DNA from: an uncultured Brevibacterium sp.
GTDB taxonomy: Bacteria > Actinomycetota > Actinomycetes > Actinomycetales > Brevibacteriaceae
Direction of reading: 5' to 3'
Assembly (NCBI GenBank): GCA_902489185.1
Contig: CABTZC010000142.1
Span: 1 to 5,803 of the forward strand
DNA: 5,803 nucleotides
Shown: positions 1 through 5,803 of the stretch, piece by piece
Numbering within the stretch: position 1 is the stretch's first letter
How the letters are laid out: every line of letters starts with the position of its first letter
Translations under genes and position numbers: made by a program
The notes under the pieces: generated by a model
Database searches by the model: none
What the model was told of the DNA's origin: nothing
Seen by the model: the letters and a program-made list of their open reading frames with translations, nothing else

Positions 1-30
1 ACCGTTTTGCGCCGCGGTTGGCAACAAAAA
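1..30. other. Left-edge sequence after the chimeric ORF
   Basis: Thirty bases lie downstream of the stop. No inverted repeat with a T-run or other terminator is visible. If the permease fragment is native to this flank, the next permease gene of a transporter operon would be expected just outside the window. Confidence 0.3.
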
Positions 31-273
31 TCACGCTTTTACATCGCGCTTTTCCAGCAAAAGGCGTGCGGTAAGGCCAATCACCAGAAGCCACACGCCG
101 CAGGCCAGAAAGAACAGCGGCAGCCTGCCGGCCAGCATATCCTCGCTGCGGTTTGAGTTCATGCCCTGCTGCATCAGGCAGTAGGGCCAGAGCAGGGCAT
201 ACCCCTTGGCGGCAAGCAACATACCGGCAATGCCGCCCACCAGCCCCAAAAAGACCGGCACGGCAAAGCTGCG
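31..273 (-). other. ABC-2 / lantibiotic-immunity type ABC transporter permease 3' fragment
   Basis: These are codons 105-184 of the chimeric ORF. They begin RSFAVPVFLGLVGGIAG, continue through a second hydrophobic stretch LPLFFLACGVWLLVIGLTA, and end in a positively charged tail KRDVKA. That ending, a membrane segment followed by a short basic RDV-type tail, is characteristic as I know it of MutE/EpiE/MutG-like permeases of gut Bacillota. A full protein would have about 240-250 residues and six helices; only about the last two are here. Nothing in it relates to acyl-CoA metabolism. The family call is from recognition of pattern only, so it is moderate. Confidence 0.6.
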
Positions 274-585
274 CACCAGCATCGCCAGCAAAAGCTGGGC
301 CATTTTCTCACCCATATGCCGCTGCGCCTCAACGGAGGTCCCCGTCGCTTTGAGGTCGGCTCCCGCACAAAACGTGTTGCCCGTGTGGGACAGGCGAACG
401 GATCGTACCTTGGCGTTTTTCTCTGCCACCTGGAACGCCTCCAGCAAGCTGTCTACAAGAGCAGGCGAAAGCGCGTTTCGGTTACTGGGGCTATCCAGCG
501 TCACATGTGCCACGCAACCTTCGACCTTGTACAACACGGGCGCGTTCTCACCGAAGGAACCGCCACCTGCAACACTGTCACTCAT
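31..585 (-). CDS. Chimeric ORF: enoyl-CoA hydratase N-terminus joined in frame to an ABC-2 permease C-terminus
   Basis: The ORF has 184 residues, starts at ATG 583-585 behind a good ribosome binding site and stops at TGA 31-33. Residues 1 to about 95-100 are an enoyl-CoA hydratase/isomerase start: VEGCVAHVTLDSPSNRNALS (21-40) and the first oxyanion-hole loop NTFCAGADLK (70-79). The usual continuation, PVIA-x-V-x-G then the AGG oxyanion loop and catalytic acid region, is missing, as is about 60% of a ~260-residue crotonase. From about R105 the protein is instead hydrophobic, with segments about 107-132 and 155-177 and a short charged tail ending KRDVKA. This is typical of the last helices of ABC-2 family permeases of the lantibiotic-immunity type. 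Neither half is complete, so a functional protein is doubtful. An assembly chimera is the likeliest cause; a real deletion or rearrangement is possible. Confidence 0.8.
   Translation of the reverse strand: MSDSVAGGGSFGENAPVLYKVEGCVAHVTLDSPSNRNALSPALVDSLLEAFQVAEKNAKVRSVRLSHTGNTFCAGADLKATGTSVEAQRHMGEKMAQLLLAMLVRSFAVPVFLGLVGGIAGMLLAAKGYALLWPYCLMQQGMNSNRSEDMLAGRLPLFFLACGVWLLVIGLTARLLLEKRDVKA
301..585 (-). other. Enoyl-CoA hydratase/isomerase (crotonase) 5' fragment
   Basis: These are codons 1-95 of the 184-residue ORF. They encode the first beta strands of the crotonase fold and the FCAGADLK loop that contributes one oxyanion-hole backbone NH and binds the CoA adenine side. The overlap with the alpha gene and its own Shine-Dalgarno show it belongs to the carboxylase operon. 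A hydratase in this place would hydrate the carboxylated enoyl-CoA (as AtuE or LiuC do in Pseudomonas), or act on a related beta-oxidation intermediate. The remainder of the gene is absent from this window. Confidence 0.82.
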
Positions 586-2788
586 TGTCTTCCACCTCGA
601 TCACTGCCAGAAGTGCACCTGCTTCCACCTGGTTTCCTACCGAAACAGGCAGTTCTTTCAGGCTTCCGTCCGCATCCGCATGAATCGTGTGTTCCATCTT
701 CATCGCTTCCATAGTCAAGAGCGCCTGACCTGCGGTAACAGCGTCACCCACGTTCACATGCACACTACTGACCACCCCGGGCATGGGTGCCAACAAACTT
801 CCAGGTGCCGCCACCAGGGCCGGGTCGGTGAAGCGTTCTGCTTCCACCAGCACCACGGAAGCGCCGCTTGAGTTAACAGTCACGCGCCTGCCTTGAACCC
901 GCACAGAATACGCGGTCCGCACACCGTCGATCTCCAGGACCACGCGCTCAGGACACGCCACCTTGACCGCGATGTTCACCTCGGAGTTCTCAACAACCCA
1001 CGTCCCCCGCCTCTGCGAAGTGGAGACTGCCACCTCGGCGCCGGTTTCGGTGACAAAGGTACGCGCACTTGGCTGATCAGCGAACAGACGGAACCGCCCA
1101 ATGTGTGGGCGCGGGTTTCTCTGCGCGATGTCCCGGGCCAGCGACTCCTCGCCCGTGAGTTCCGTCGCGCTCTGGGGAACGGCGTGTCCCGAGGCGGTAG
1201 TCACCTGATCGCGTTCGACAGTGGCCGCGAGTGCAAGTGCAGCTACTGTCGCGGCGATCTGTATGTGGTGGTCGGACACGATTGGGGAAAACACGTCTTC
1301 GTGCTCGTTGAGGAAATTCGTATCCGTGTTTCCTTGCACGAAGGCGTCGCTACGCAAGATCTGGACGAGCAGGTCACGGTTAACGGTGGGACCGTCCCAG
1401 TCCATGCGAGCTAGCGCATTCGCAAGGTGCGTGGCTGCCCGTGTGCGAGTGTCAGCTGTGGAAATGATCTTGGCGATCATGGGGTCGTAGAACGGGCTGA
1501 TTTCCGTTCCTGCATTCGGTATGGCCCCGCCCGAGGCACCGCCGTCTAAAGCTGCCTCGTCAACATATGCCGCATCCAACCGGATCGAGGCGCCTGAGTT
1601 GTCAACTGCTCTGCGCGCCCGTACCGTACTAAACCGTTCATCCACTCCAGGAACGTCGAACCGGCGCACAGGCCCCGACTGTGGTTTCCACCCTTCAGCT
1701 GGATCTTCTGCGTACAAGCGGACTTCGATCGAGTGCCCCGTCTGGGCAGGCGGTTCACCTACGAGTTCGCCACCTTGGGCGACGTGCAGTTGAAGTGCCA
1801 CCAAGTCCACTCCCGTCACGGACTCTGTCACGGGGTGTTCAACCTGTAGTCGGGTGTTCATTTCCAAGAAAAAGAACTCGCCGTTGCTGTCGGCAAGGAA
1901 TTCGACCGTTCCCGCTCCCACATATCCAATACGTGTTGCGGCGTCTTTCGCTGCTTGGAACAGCCGGTCGCGTAGCTCTTGTCCGTGCCGTTCAACGAGC
2001 GGGGCAGGCGCTTCTTCAACGACCTTCTGGTGTCGGCGTTGAATGGAGCATTCGCGTTCACCAACAGCCCACACGTTGCCGTGCATGTCGCCTACTACTT
2101 GCACTTCCACGTGGTGACCGGCGGGGATATAACGTTCGCAGAACACTGTGGAGTCACCAAACGCCGACTGGGCCTCCCGCTTCGCTGACTCGATCGTTTC
2201 TGCCAGCGCGTCCATGGAGTCCGCCACCCGCATACCGCGGCCACCACCTCCGGCAGAAGCTTTCACAAGAACCGGGAGATCGGCTTCTGTGATGCTGCCT
2301 GGTTCCATGTTTGTGAGGATCGGAACCCCTGCGGCATCCATGAGTTCTTTGGAGCGGACTTTCGAACCCATCGATTCAATCGCCTCAGGTGACGGGCCAA
2401 TCCATGTGAGTCCCGCGTCCATGACCGCGCGAGCGAACTCAGCGTTTTCGCTTAAGAAACCGTACCCGGGGTGGATCGCGTCAGCGCCAGTTCGCTGAGC
2501 GGCCTCAATGACGGCGGGCCCGTCCAAGTACGTTTCCGCAGCACTCTTCCCGGGCAGGCGCACAGCTTTGTCCGCCTCGGCCACAAACGGTAGCCCTTCG
2601 TCTGGGTCTGAAAACACGGCGACGGTTGCGATTCCCTGTTCACGGCAGGTTGCGAACACTCGTCGAGCGATTTCACCACGGTTGGCGACAAGAACTGATC
2701 TGATGGCGCGCGCCTCCGTGTGGCCTTCCGCCCGCGCCTCCGCACCTGCTTGTGCACCTGTTGTCATCTGTGACGTCAAAGGGATCAC
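578..2788 (-). CDS. Acyl-CoA carboxylase alpha subunit (biotin carboxylase plus biotin carboxyl carrier domain)
   Basis: This 736-residue protein carboxylates its own biotin using ATP and bicarbonate, then hands the carboxyl group to the beta subunit. After an Ala/Glu-rich leader (1-28) the biotin carboxylase N-domain begins at VLVANRGEIARRV (32-44). The ATP-grasp domain follows, with K176, the glycine loop SAGGGGRGM (178-186), HHVEVQ (225-230) and ERECSIQRRHQK (244-255). The active site segment EMNTRLQVEHP (309-319) supplies the counterparts of E. coli AccC E288, N290, R292 and E296; R357 in IEVRLYAEDP matches R338. A middle region of about 500-650 probably serves as the alpha-beta interaction domain. 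The C-terminal carrier domain (about 660-734) holds EAMKMEH with biotin-accepting K697. The start is GTG, overlapping the beta stop by 4 bp; an ATG seven codons in (2765-2767) is the alternative. About 16 extra Gly/Ala-rich residues occur near 411-427. All catalytic residues checked are present. Confidence 0.95.
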   Translation of the reverse strand: MIPLTSQMTTGAQAGAEARAEGHTEARAIRSVLVANRGEIARRVFATCREQGIATVAVFSDPDEGLPFVAEADKAVRLPGKSAAETYLDGPAVIEAAQRTGADAIHPGYGFLSENAEFARAVMDAGLTWIGPSPEAIESMGSKVRSKELMDAAGVPILTNMEPGSITEADLPVLVKASAGGGGRGMRVADSMDALAETIESAKREAQSAFGDSTVFCERYIPAGHHVEVQVVGDMHGNVWAVGERECSIQRRHQKVVEEAPAPLVERHGQELRDRLFQAAKDAATRIGYVGAGTVEFLADSNGEFFFLEMNTRLQVEHPVTESVTGVDLVALQLHVAQGGELVGEPPAQTGHSIEVRLYAEDPAEGWKPQSGPVRRFDVPGVDERFSTVRARRAVDNSGASIRLDAAYVDEAALDGGASGGAIPNAGTEISPFYDPMIAKIISTADTRTRAATHLANALARMDWDGPTVNRDLLVQILRSDAFVQGNTDTNFLNEHEDVFSPIVSDHHIQIAATVAALALAATVERDQVTTASGHAVPQSATELTGEESLARDIAQRNPRPHIGRFRLFADQPSARTFVTETGAEVAVSTSQRRGTWVVENSEVNIAVKVACPERVVLEIDGVRTAYSVRVQGRRVTVNSSGASVVLVEAERFTDPALVAAPGSLLAPMPGVVSSVHVNVGDAVTAGQALLTMEAMKMEHTIHADADGSLKELPVSVGNQVEAGALLAVIEVEDNE
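591..598 (-). promoter_or_regulatory. Ribosome binding site inside the alpha gene that sets the hydratase start
   Basis: On the minus strand GAGGTGGA ends 5 nt before the ATG at 583-585; it lies within the codons for the last residues of the alpha subunit (VEDNE). This strong Shine-Dalgarno supports the chosen start of the hydratase ORF and the 8-bp ATGAGTGA overlap with the alpha stop. It also supports the 5' part of that ORF being a genuine operon member. Confidence 0.75.
689..709 (-). other. Biotinylation motif EAMKMEH of the alpha subunit
   Basis: Codons 694-700 of the alpha subunit spell the canonical carrier-domain motif. The biotin-accepting lysine K697 is the AAG at 698-700. The typical 35-40 residues follow it before the stop (39 here). 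Modification would need a biotin protein ligase encoded elsewhere. Confidence 0.95.
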
Positions 2789-4380
2789 ATCCTAAAGATT
2801 CCGTAGCGACGGTCAGAGTCGATTTCCTCTTGCGAAATTGCCGACAGGGAGATACCCAAAACCGTCCGAGTGTCCCTGGGGTCAATGATTCCGTCGTCGT
2901 ATATGTGGCCTGACAAAAAGAGTGGTAATGATTCTGAGTCAATCTGGTTTTTGATCATTTCCCTGCGCATTTCGTTGGCGTCTTCGTCAAAAGGAATCCC
3001 GCGGGATTTTGCTGACGCCGCTGCCACCGATGTGACAACATCGGCTAACTGCTGCGATCCCATCACAGCTGACTTAGCACTGGGCCACGCGTACACGAAA
3101 CGCGGGTTGAAGGCTCGCCCGCACATGCCGTAGTGGCCGGCCCCGTACGAGGCACCCACCAACAGTGTGAGGTGAGGAACTGCCGAGGTCGAAACCGCGT
3201 GGATCATAGCGGCTCCGTCTTTGATGATGCCGCGTTCTTCGTACGTGCGCCCCACCATGTAGCCAGTGGTGTTGTGGATGAACAGTAGAGGAGTCCTCTG
3301 TCGGTTTGCAATCTGAATAAACTGAGTCGCCTTTTTTGCTTCTTCGCTAAACAGCACACCTCGTGCGTTGGCCAAGATACCTACGGGGTATCCGTGAATC
3401 CGCGCCCAACCAGTGACTAGCGACTGTCCGTAGAGTGGCTTGAATTCGTCGAAGTCGGAGTCGTCGACCACCCGCCCAATGATCTCTTTGGGGTCAAAGG
3501 GGATCTTGAGGTCTTCCGGAACGATCCCAGTAAGTTCTTCTTCATCAAGCCGAGGTGGCGCAGCGTATGCGGGCCCCTGCCCTTCCTTTTTCCAGTTCAA
3601 CCGGGCGACGATGCGTCGCCCAATCCGAATTGCGTCCTGCTCGTCGGTCGCGAAGTAGTCTGCAAGGCCAGACACTTTGGCGTGCATCTGCGCTCCACCC
3701 AAGGATTCGTCGTCACTGATTTCTCCTGTGGCCGCTTTGACCAGGGGTGGTCCTGCTAAGAACACTTTGGATTTCTTGTCGATCATGACGGTGTAGTCGC
3801 TCATACCGGGGATGTAGGCCCCGCCAGCTGTGGAGTTCCCAAAAACCAGGGCGATGGTTGGAATTCCCTCTTTGCTCAGTTCTGCGAGCTTCCGGAATTG
3901 TGCACCGCCGGGAATGAAGATGTCCTTTTGAGCCGGCAGGTTCGCTCCCCCGGATTCCACAAGCGAGATCAAGGGCAGACGGTTCTCTTGTGCTATGTCC
4001 ATGAGTCGTAGCTGTTTGCGTAGAGTCCAGGGGTTGATGGTCCCCCCGTGGTCGGTGGGGTCACTTCCGATCACCAGGGTCTCGACTCCAGAGACCACGC
4101 CGATCCCGCCTACGATGCCCCCGCCTAGGTTGAAGTCTGTGCCCCACGCCGCGTAGGGGGCCAGTTCGAGAAACGGAGTGTCGGGGTCCAGCAGAAGCTC
4201 GATGCGTTCGCGCACAGTGAGCTTGTCGCGTTTTCTGTGTCGGGCAACGGCTTTTTCGCCACCCATTGCGCGGAGTCGGTCGTTTTCTGTGTCGAGTTCG
4301 GCCAGTTTGTCTGCCATCACAGACTGGGCGCGTTTGTAGCTCTCACTCGACGTGTCGAGTTTGCTCGTCAGTACGGTCAT
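2785..4380 (-). CDS. Acyl-CoA carboxylase beta (carboxyltransferase) subunit, methylcrotonyl/geranyl-CoA carboxylase type
   Basis: This 531-residue protein has the full length usual for the family. It transfers the carboxyl group from carboxybiotin to an acyl-CoA and would act in the cytosol in complex with the alpha subunit encoded next. The carboxyltransferase N-domain (about 40-290) has VESGGANLP (141-149) and the acyl-CoA/oxyanion loop GNSTAGGAY with IPGMSDYTVMI after it (181-200). The C-domain (about 295-525) has NTTGYMVGRTYEERGIIKDG (370-389), which binds near carboxybiotin, and GASYGAGHYGMCGRAFNPRF (409-428). These loops look more like 3-methylcrotonyl-CoA and geranyl-CoA carboxylases than like AccD of fatty acid synthesis or propionyl-CoA carboxylase, but substrate cannot be fixed. 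The ATG at 4378-4380 sits 19 bp after the preceding stop. The last codon ATG plus TGA overlaps the next gene's GTG by 4 bp (GTGA), suggesting translational coupling and stoichiometric production. Confidence 0.95.
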   Translation of the reverse strand: MTVLTSKLDTSSESYKRAQSVMADKLAELDTENDRLRAMGGEKAVARHRKRDKLTVRERIELLLDPDTPFLELAPYAAWGTDFNLGGGIVGGIGVVSGVETLVIGSDPTDHGGTINPWTLRKQLRLMDIAQENRLPLISLVESGGANLPAQKDIFIPGGAQFRKLAELSKEGIPTIALVFGNSTAGGAYIPGMSDYTVMIDKKSKVFLAGPPLVKAATGEISDDESLGGAQMHAKVSGLADYFATDEQDAIRIGRRIVARLNWKKEGQGPAYAAPPRLDEEELTGIVPEDLKIPFDPKEIIGRVVDDSDFDEFKPLYGQSLVTGWARIHGYPVGILANARGVLFSEEAKKATQFIQIANRQRTPLLFIHNTTGYMVGRTYEERGIIKDGAAMIHAVSTSAVPHLTLLVGASYGAGHYGMCGRAFNPRFVYAWPSAKSAVMGSQQLADVVTSVAAASAKSRGIPFDEDANEMRREMIKNQIDSESLPLFLSGHIYDDGIIDPRDTRTVLGISLSAISQEEIDSDRRYGIFRM

Positions 4381-4399
4381 TCGAGTGTGTCCAATCTGG
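4381..4399 (-). promoter_or_regulatory. 19-bp intergenic gap with weak Shine-Dalgarno for the beta subunit
   Basis: This is the only true intergenic gap between genes in the window. On the minus strand it contains TTGGA (4390-4394), with GGA ending 9 nt before the ATG of the carboxyltransferase gene. That is a plausible but weak ribosome binding site. The gap is too short for a separate promoter plus terminator, which supports cotranscription with the AtuA-family gene upstream. Confidence 0.4.
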
Positions 4400-5803
4400 T
4401 TATGAGGATGGTGAGTTGGTATTGCGGCCTCGGGTGACTGGCGCGTTCAGAACGTCCTCTGGGAGGTCTACGACACGCGAGCGTACGTATTCGCCTAACC
4501 CTTTTGCTTGCGGATCGAAGCGCGCCTGAGAGGCGACGCCTTCTCCCAAAATGCCGTGCACAACGAAGTTGATGGCGCCCAGGTTGTCCAGTTCCGTGCG
4601 TTCAACTTCCAGTTCACGAGCTTCCGGGAGGAGCGTGCGCAAAAGTTCGACCGTCATGTTGCGTTTAAGCCACGCGTACCCGGCTTCGTTGCGCGCCCAG
4701 ATACCGATGTTGGCGTCCCCTCCTTTGTCACCTGAGCGTGCTCCAAATACGTCCCCGAGGTGTACCTGACTTCTTTCTGTTCCACCCTGCTCTGGTGATT
4801 GGTCAGGGGCGGGTGGGTAGTGGGAGTCGGCCGAGGTGGGTGCGAGTTTTTGCGTTAAGCGCGGTGGCGTGATGGTGGTGTGGGTTCCGTCTGCCAGGAT
4901 CACTGTGTGGTTCGGCGTGTCCTGTGGTACGTATGCCGCGCGGTATCTGCCGTAGACTTTCCCGGCTTCGGGTGGTCGTTGCATAAATGTCCCTGGGTAT
5001 GAGGCTAAAGCCAGTTCGACTCCTACGTTGGAGAACGCGCGCCCTACTTTGGCAGGGTTAGGGTCGCGTGCCAGGACTCGCAGGACCGAGGTGGCTTCCT
5101 CCTGGGTGGTCGCGCAACCGGGTTGGGCGTGCGCGAAACTCCATTCGACCTCGGCGGGTTTTTCTGTCAGCGCAGCGTCAAACTGGTGTTTCACCAGATC
5201 GGCTTTTTCGCGTGCGTTGAGTCCGGTGATCATCCACACCATTTCGTTGAGGTAACCACCAAGTTCGGTCACGGACACTTTGAGATCCGGCGGTGGTGCT
5301 TCTCCTGCTGCTCCGGTGATACCCACCCGGTCGTTGCCCAGCTGTTCGAGTGTGATGCTGTCGAGACGCAGAACCGCGTCGGGTCCTGCGTAACGGGCTC
5401 CTTGGATTTCGTAGAGAAGCTGGGAAAGAACCGTTTCTTCTGTTACCGCCCCGTCGGTATCCGGGTGTTTAGTGATCACCGAACTTCCGTCGGTGGCCAC
5501 TTCCGCAATGGGGAACCCTGGGCGGGTCATATGGGGAATTTCGTGAAAGAAGCTGAAGTTTCCGCCCGTAGCTTGGGCCCCACATTCAATTACGTGCCCA
5601 GCGGCCATGGCTCCGGCGATCGCGTCGTAGTTTTCCCGGTCCCATTCGTGCCACCATGCAGCCGCACCCACGATGACTGAAGCGTCGGTGACTCTTCCCG
5701 TCACGACGATCTGTGCACCTGACTTCAGCGCGTGCACAATCCCGTAGGCCCCTAAGTACGCGTTTGCGGCAATCGGCTCACCGAGCCCCAACTCTGCGGC
5801 CCT
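4400..5803 (-). CDS. AtuA-family (DUF1446) protein, acyclic terpene utilization type; N-terminus outside the window
   Basis: The visible part is 467 residues ending in TAA at 4400-4402. The frame stays open to the right edge (reading R-A-A-E before the first possible TTG start at 5789-5791), so the true start lies outside and roughly the first 100-150 residues are missing compared with the usual ~580-600 residue family. Numbered from that TTG, the AtuA N-terminal domain runs to about residue 310, with ANAYLGAYGIV (9-19), VTGRVTDASVIVG (30-42) and ECGAQATGGNF (69-79). A Pro/Ser-rich linker follows (about 317-341). The small C-terminal AtuA-like domain (about 343-447) carries the hallmark SGDKGGDANIG at 353-363 (4703-4735). 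The family is known from the citronellol/geraniol atu cluster of Pseudomonas, but its reaction is not established. It precedes the carboxylase beta gene by 19 bp, consistent with a shared transcript. Family assignment is firm; substrate is unknown. Confidence 0.93.
   Translation of the reverse strand, partial: RAAELGLGEPIAANAYLGAYGIVHALKSGAQIVVTGRVTDASVIVGAAAWWHEWDRENYDAIAGAMAAGHVIECGAQATGGNFSFFHEIPHMTRPGFPIAEVATDGSSVITKHPDTDGAVTEETVLSQLLYEIQGARYAGPDAVLRLDSITLEQLGNDRVGITGAAGEAPPPDLKVSVTELGGYLNEMVWMITGLNAREKADLVKHQFDAALTEKPAEVEWSFAHAQPGCATTQEEATSVLRVLARDPNPAKVGRAFSNVGVELALASYPGTFMQRPPEAGKVYGRYRAAYVPQDTPNHTVILADGTHTTITPPRLTQKLAPTSADSHYPPAPDQSPEQGGTERSQVHLGDVFGARSGDKGGDANIGIWARNEAGYAWLKRNMTVELLRTLLPEARELEVERTELDNLGAINFVVHGILGEGVASQARFDPQAKGLGEYVRSRVVDLPEDVLNAPVTRGRNTNSPSS

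Noticed and set aside
31..585. A novel membrane-anchored hydratase fusion
   Set aside because: The crotonase half lacks the second oxyanion loop and the catalytic acid region, and the permease half lacks most of its helices. Two partial proteins joined at one point suggest an artefact or a broken gene rather than a new enzyme.
206..871. Plus-strand ORF of 221 codons across the hydratase and the alpha 3' end
   Set aside because: It lies antisense to strongly supported minus-strand coding sequence. Its translation is rich in Ser, Arg, His and Cys with no family-like motif, as expected for a GC-rich shadow frame.
1681..2292. Plus-strand ORF of 203 codons
   Set aside because: It is antisense to the biotin carboxylase domain and crosses codons for the catalytic ERECSIQRRHQK segment. 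The Arg/Pro/Leu-rich translation has no recognisable domain.
2771..2778. Perfect palindrome TGACGTCA just inside the alpha gene
   Set aside because: It is only eight bases, lies within coding sequence (codons of LTSQ) and has no promoter beside it, so chance is sufficient.
4346..4359. Inverted repeat CTCGAC-GT-GTCGAG near the start of the beta gene, considered as an operator
   Set aside because: It lies inside codons for residues LDTSS of the beta subunit and within an operon that needs no promoter there. Six-base arms occur by chance at this GC content, and there is no second copy nearby.
5123..5680. Plus-strand ORF of 185 codons
   Set aside because: It is antisense to the conserved AtuA domain and has no domain signature or convincing ribosome binding site, so it is a shadow frame.

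Overview
The window is a run of minus-strand genes with almost no intergenic DNA. Read in the direction of transcription (high to low coordinates) it holds four genes. First is an AtuA-family (DUF1446) protein whose N-terminus lies beyond the right edge (4400-5803). Next is a complete acyl-CoA carboxylase carboxyltransferase (beta) subunit (2785-4380). Then comes a complete acyl-CoA carboxylase alpha subunit carrying biotin carboxylase and biotin carrier domains (578-2788). Last is an ORF that starts as an enoyl-CoA hydratase (31-585). The gaps are 19 bp, a 4-bp overlap and an 8-bp overlap, so this looks like one operon running leftward with its promoter outside the window. There is no RNA gene, CRISPR array, insertion sequence, origin or clear terminator.

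Together the genes describe cytosolic breakdown of a branched or unsaturated acyl-CoA. A biotin-dependent carboxylase (alpha plus beta) carboxylates an enoyl-CoA, a crotonase-fold hydratase hydrates the product, and an AtuA-type protein of unknown biochemistry accompanies them. The combination matches the functions of the atu (acyclic terpene/citronellol) and liu (leucine/isovalerate) clusters of Pseudomonas (atuA, atuC, atuF, atuE), but the true substrate cannot be read from the sequence. Moderate-to-high GC and the style of the carboxylase proteins suggest an actinobacterium; this is inference.

The left end is odd. After about 95-105 residues the hydratase stops resembling a crotonase and continues in frame into about 80 residues with two hydrophobic segments. 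These read like the C-terminus of an ABC-2 / lantibiotic-immunity type ABC transporter permease, as found in gut Bacillota. Both partners are partial, so the 184-residue product is unlikely to be a working fusion. The simplest reading is a chimeric contig join (assembly or library artefact) near 262-303, with a real rearrangement as the less likely alternative. Apart from that junction I see a known catabolic operon rather than a new system.
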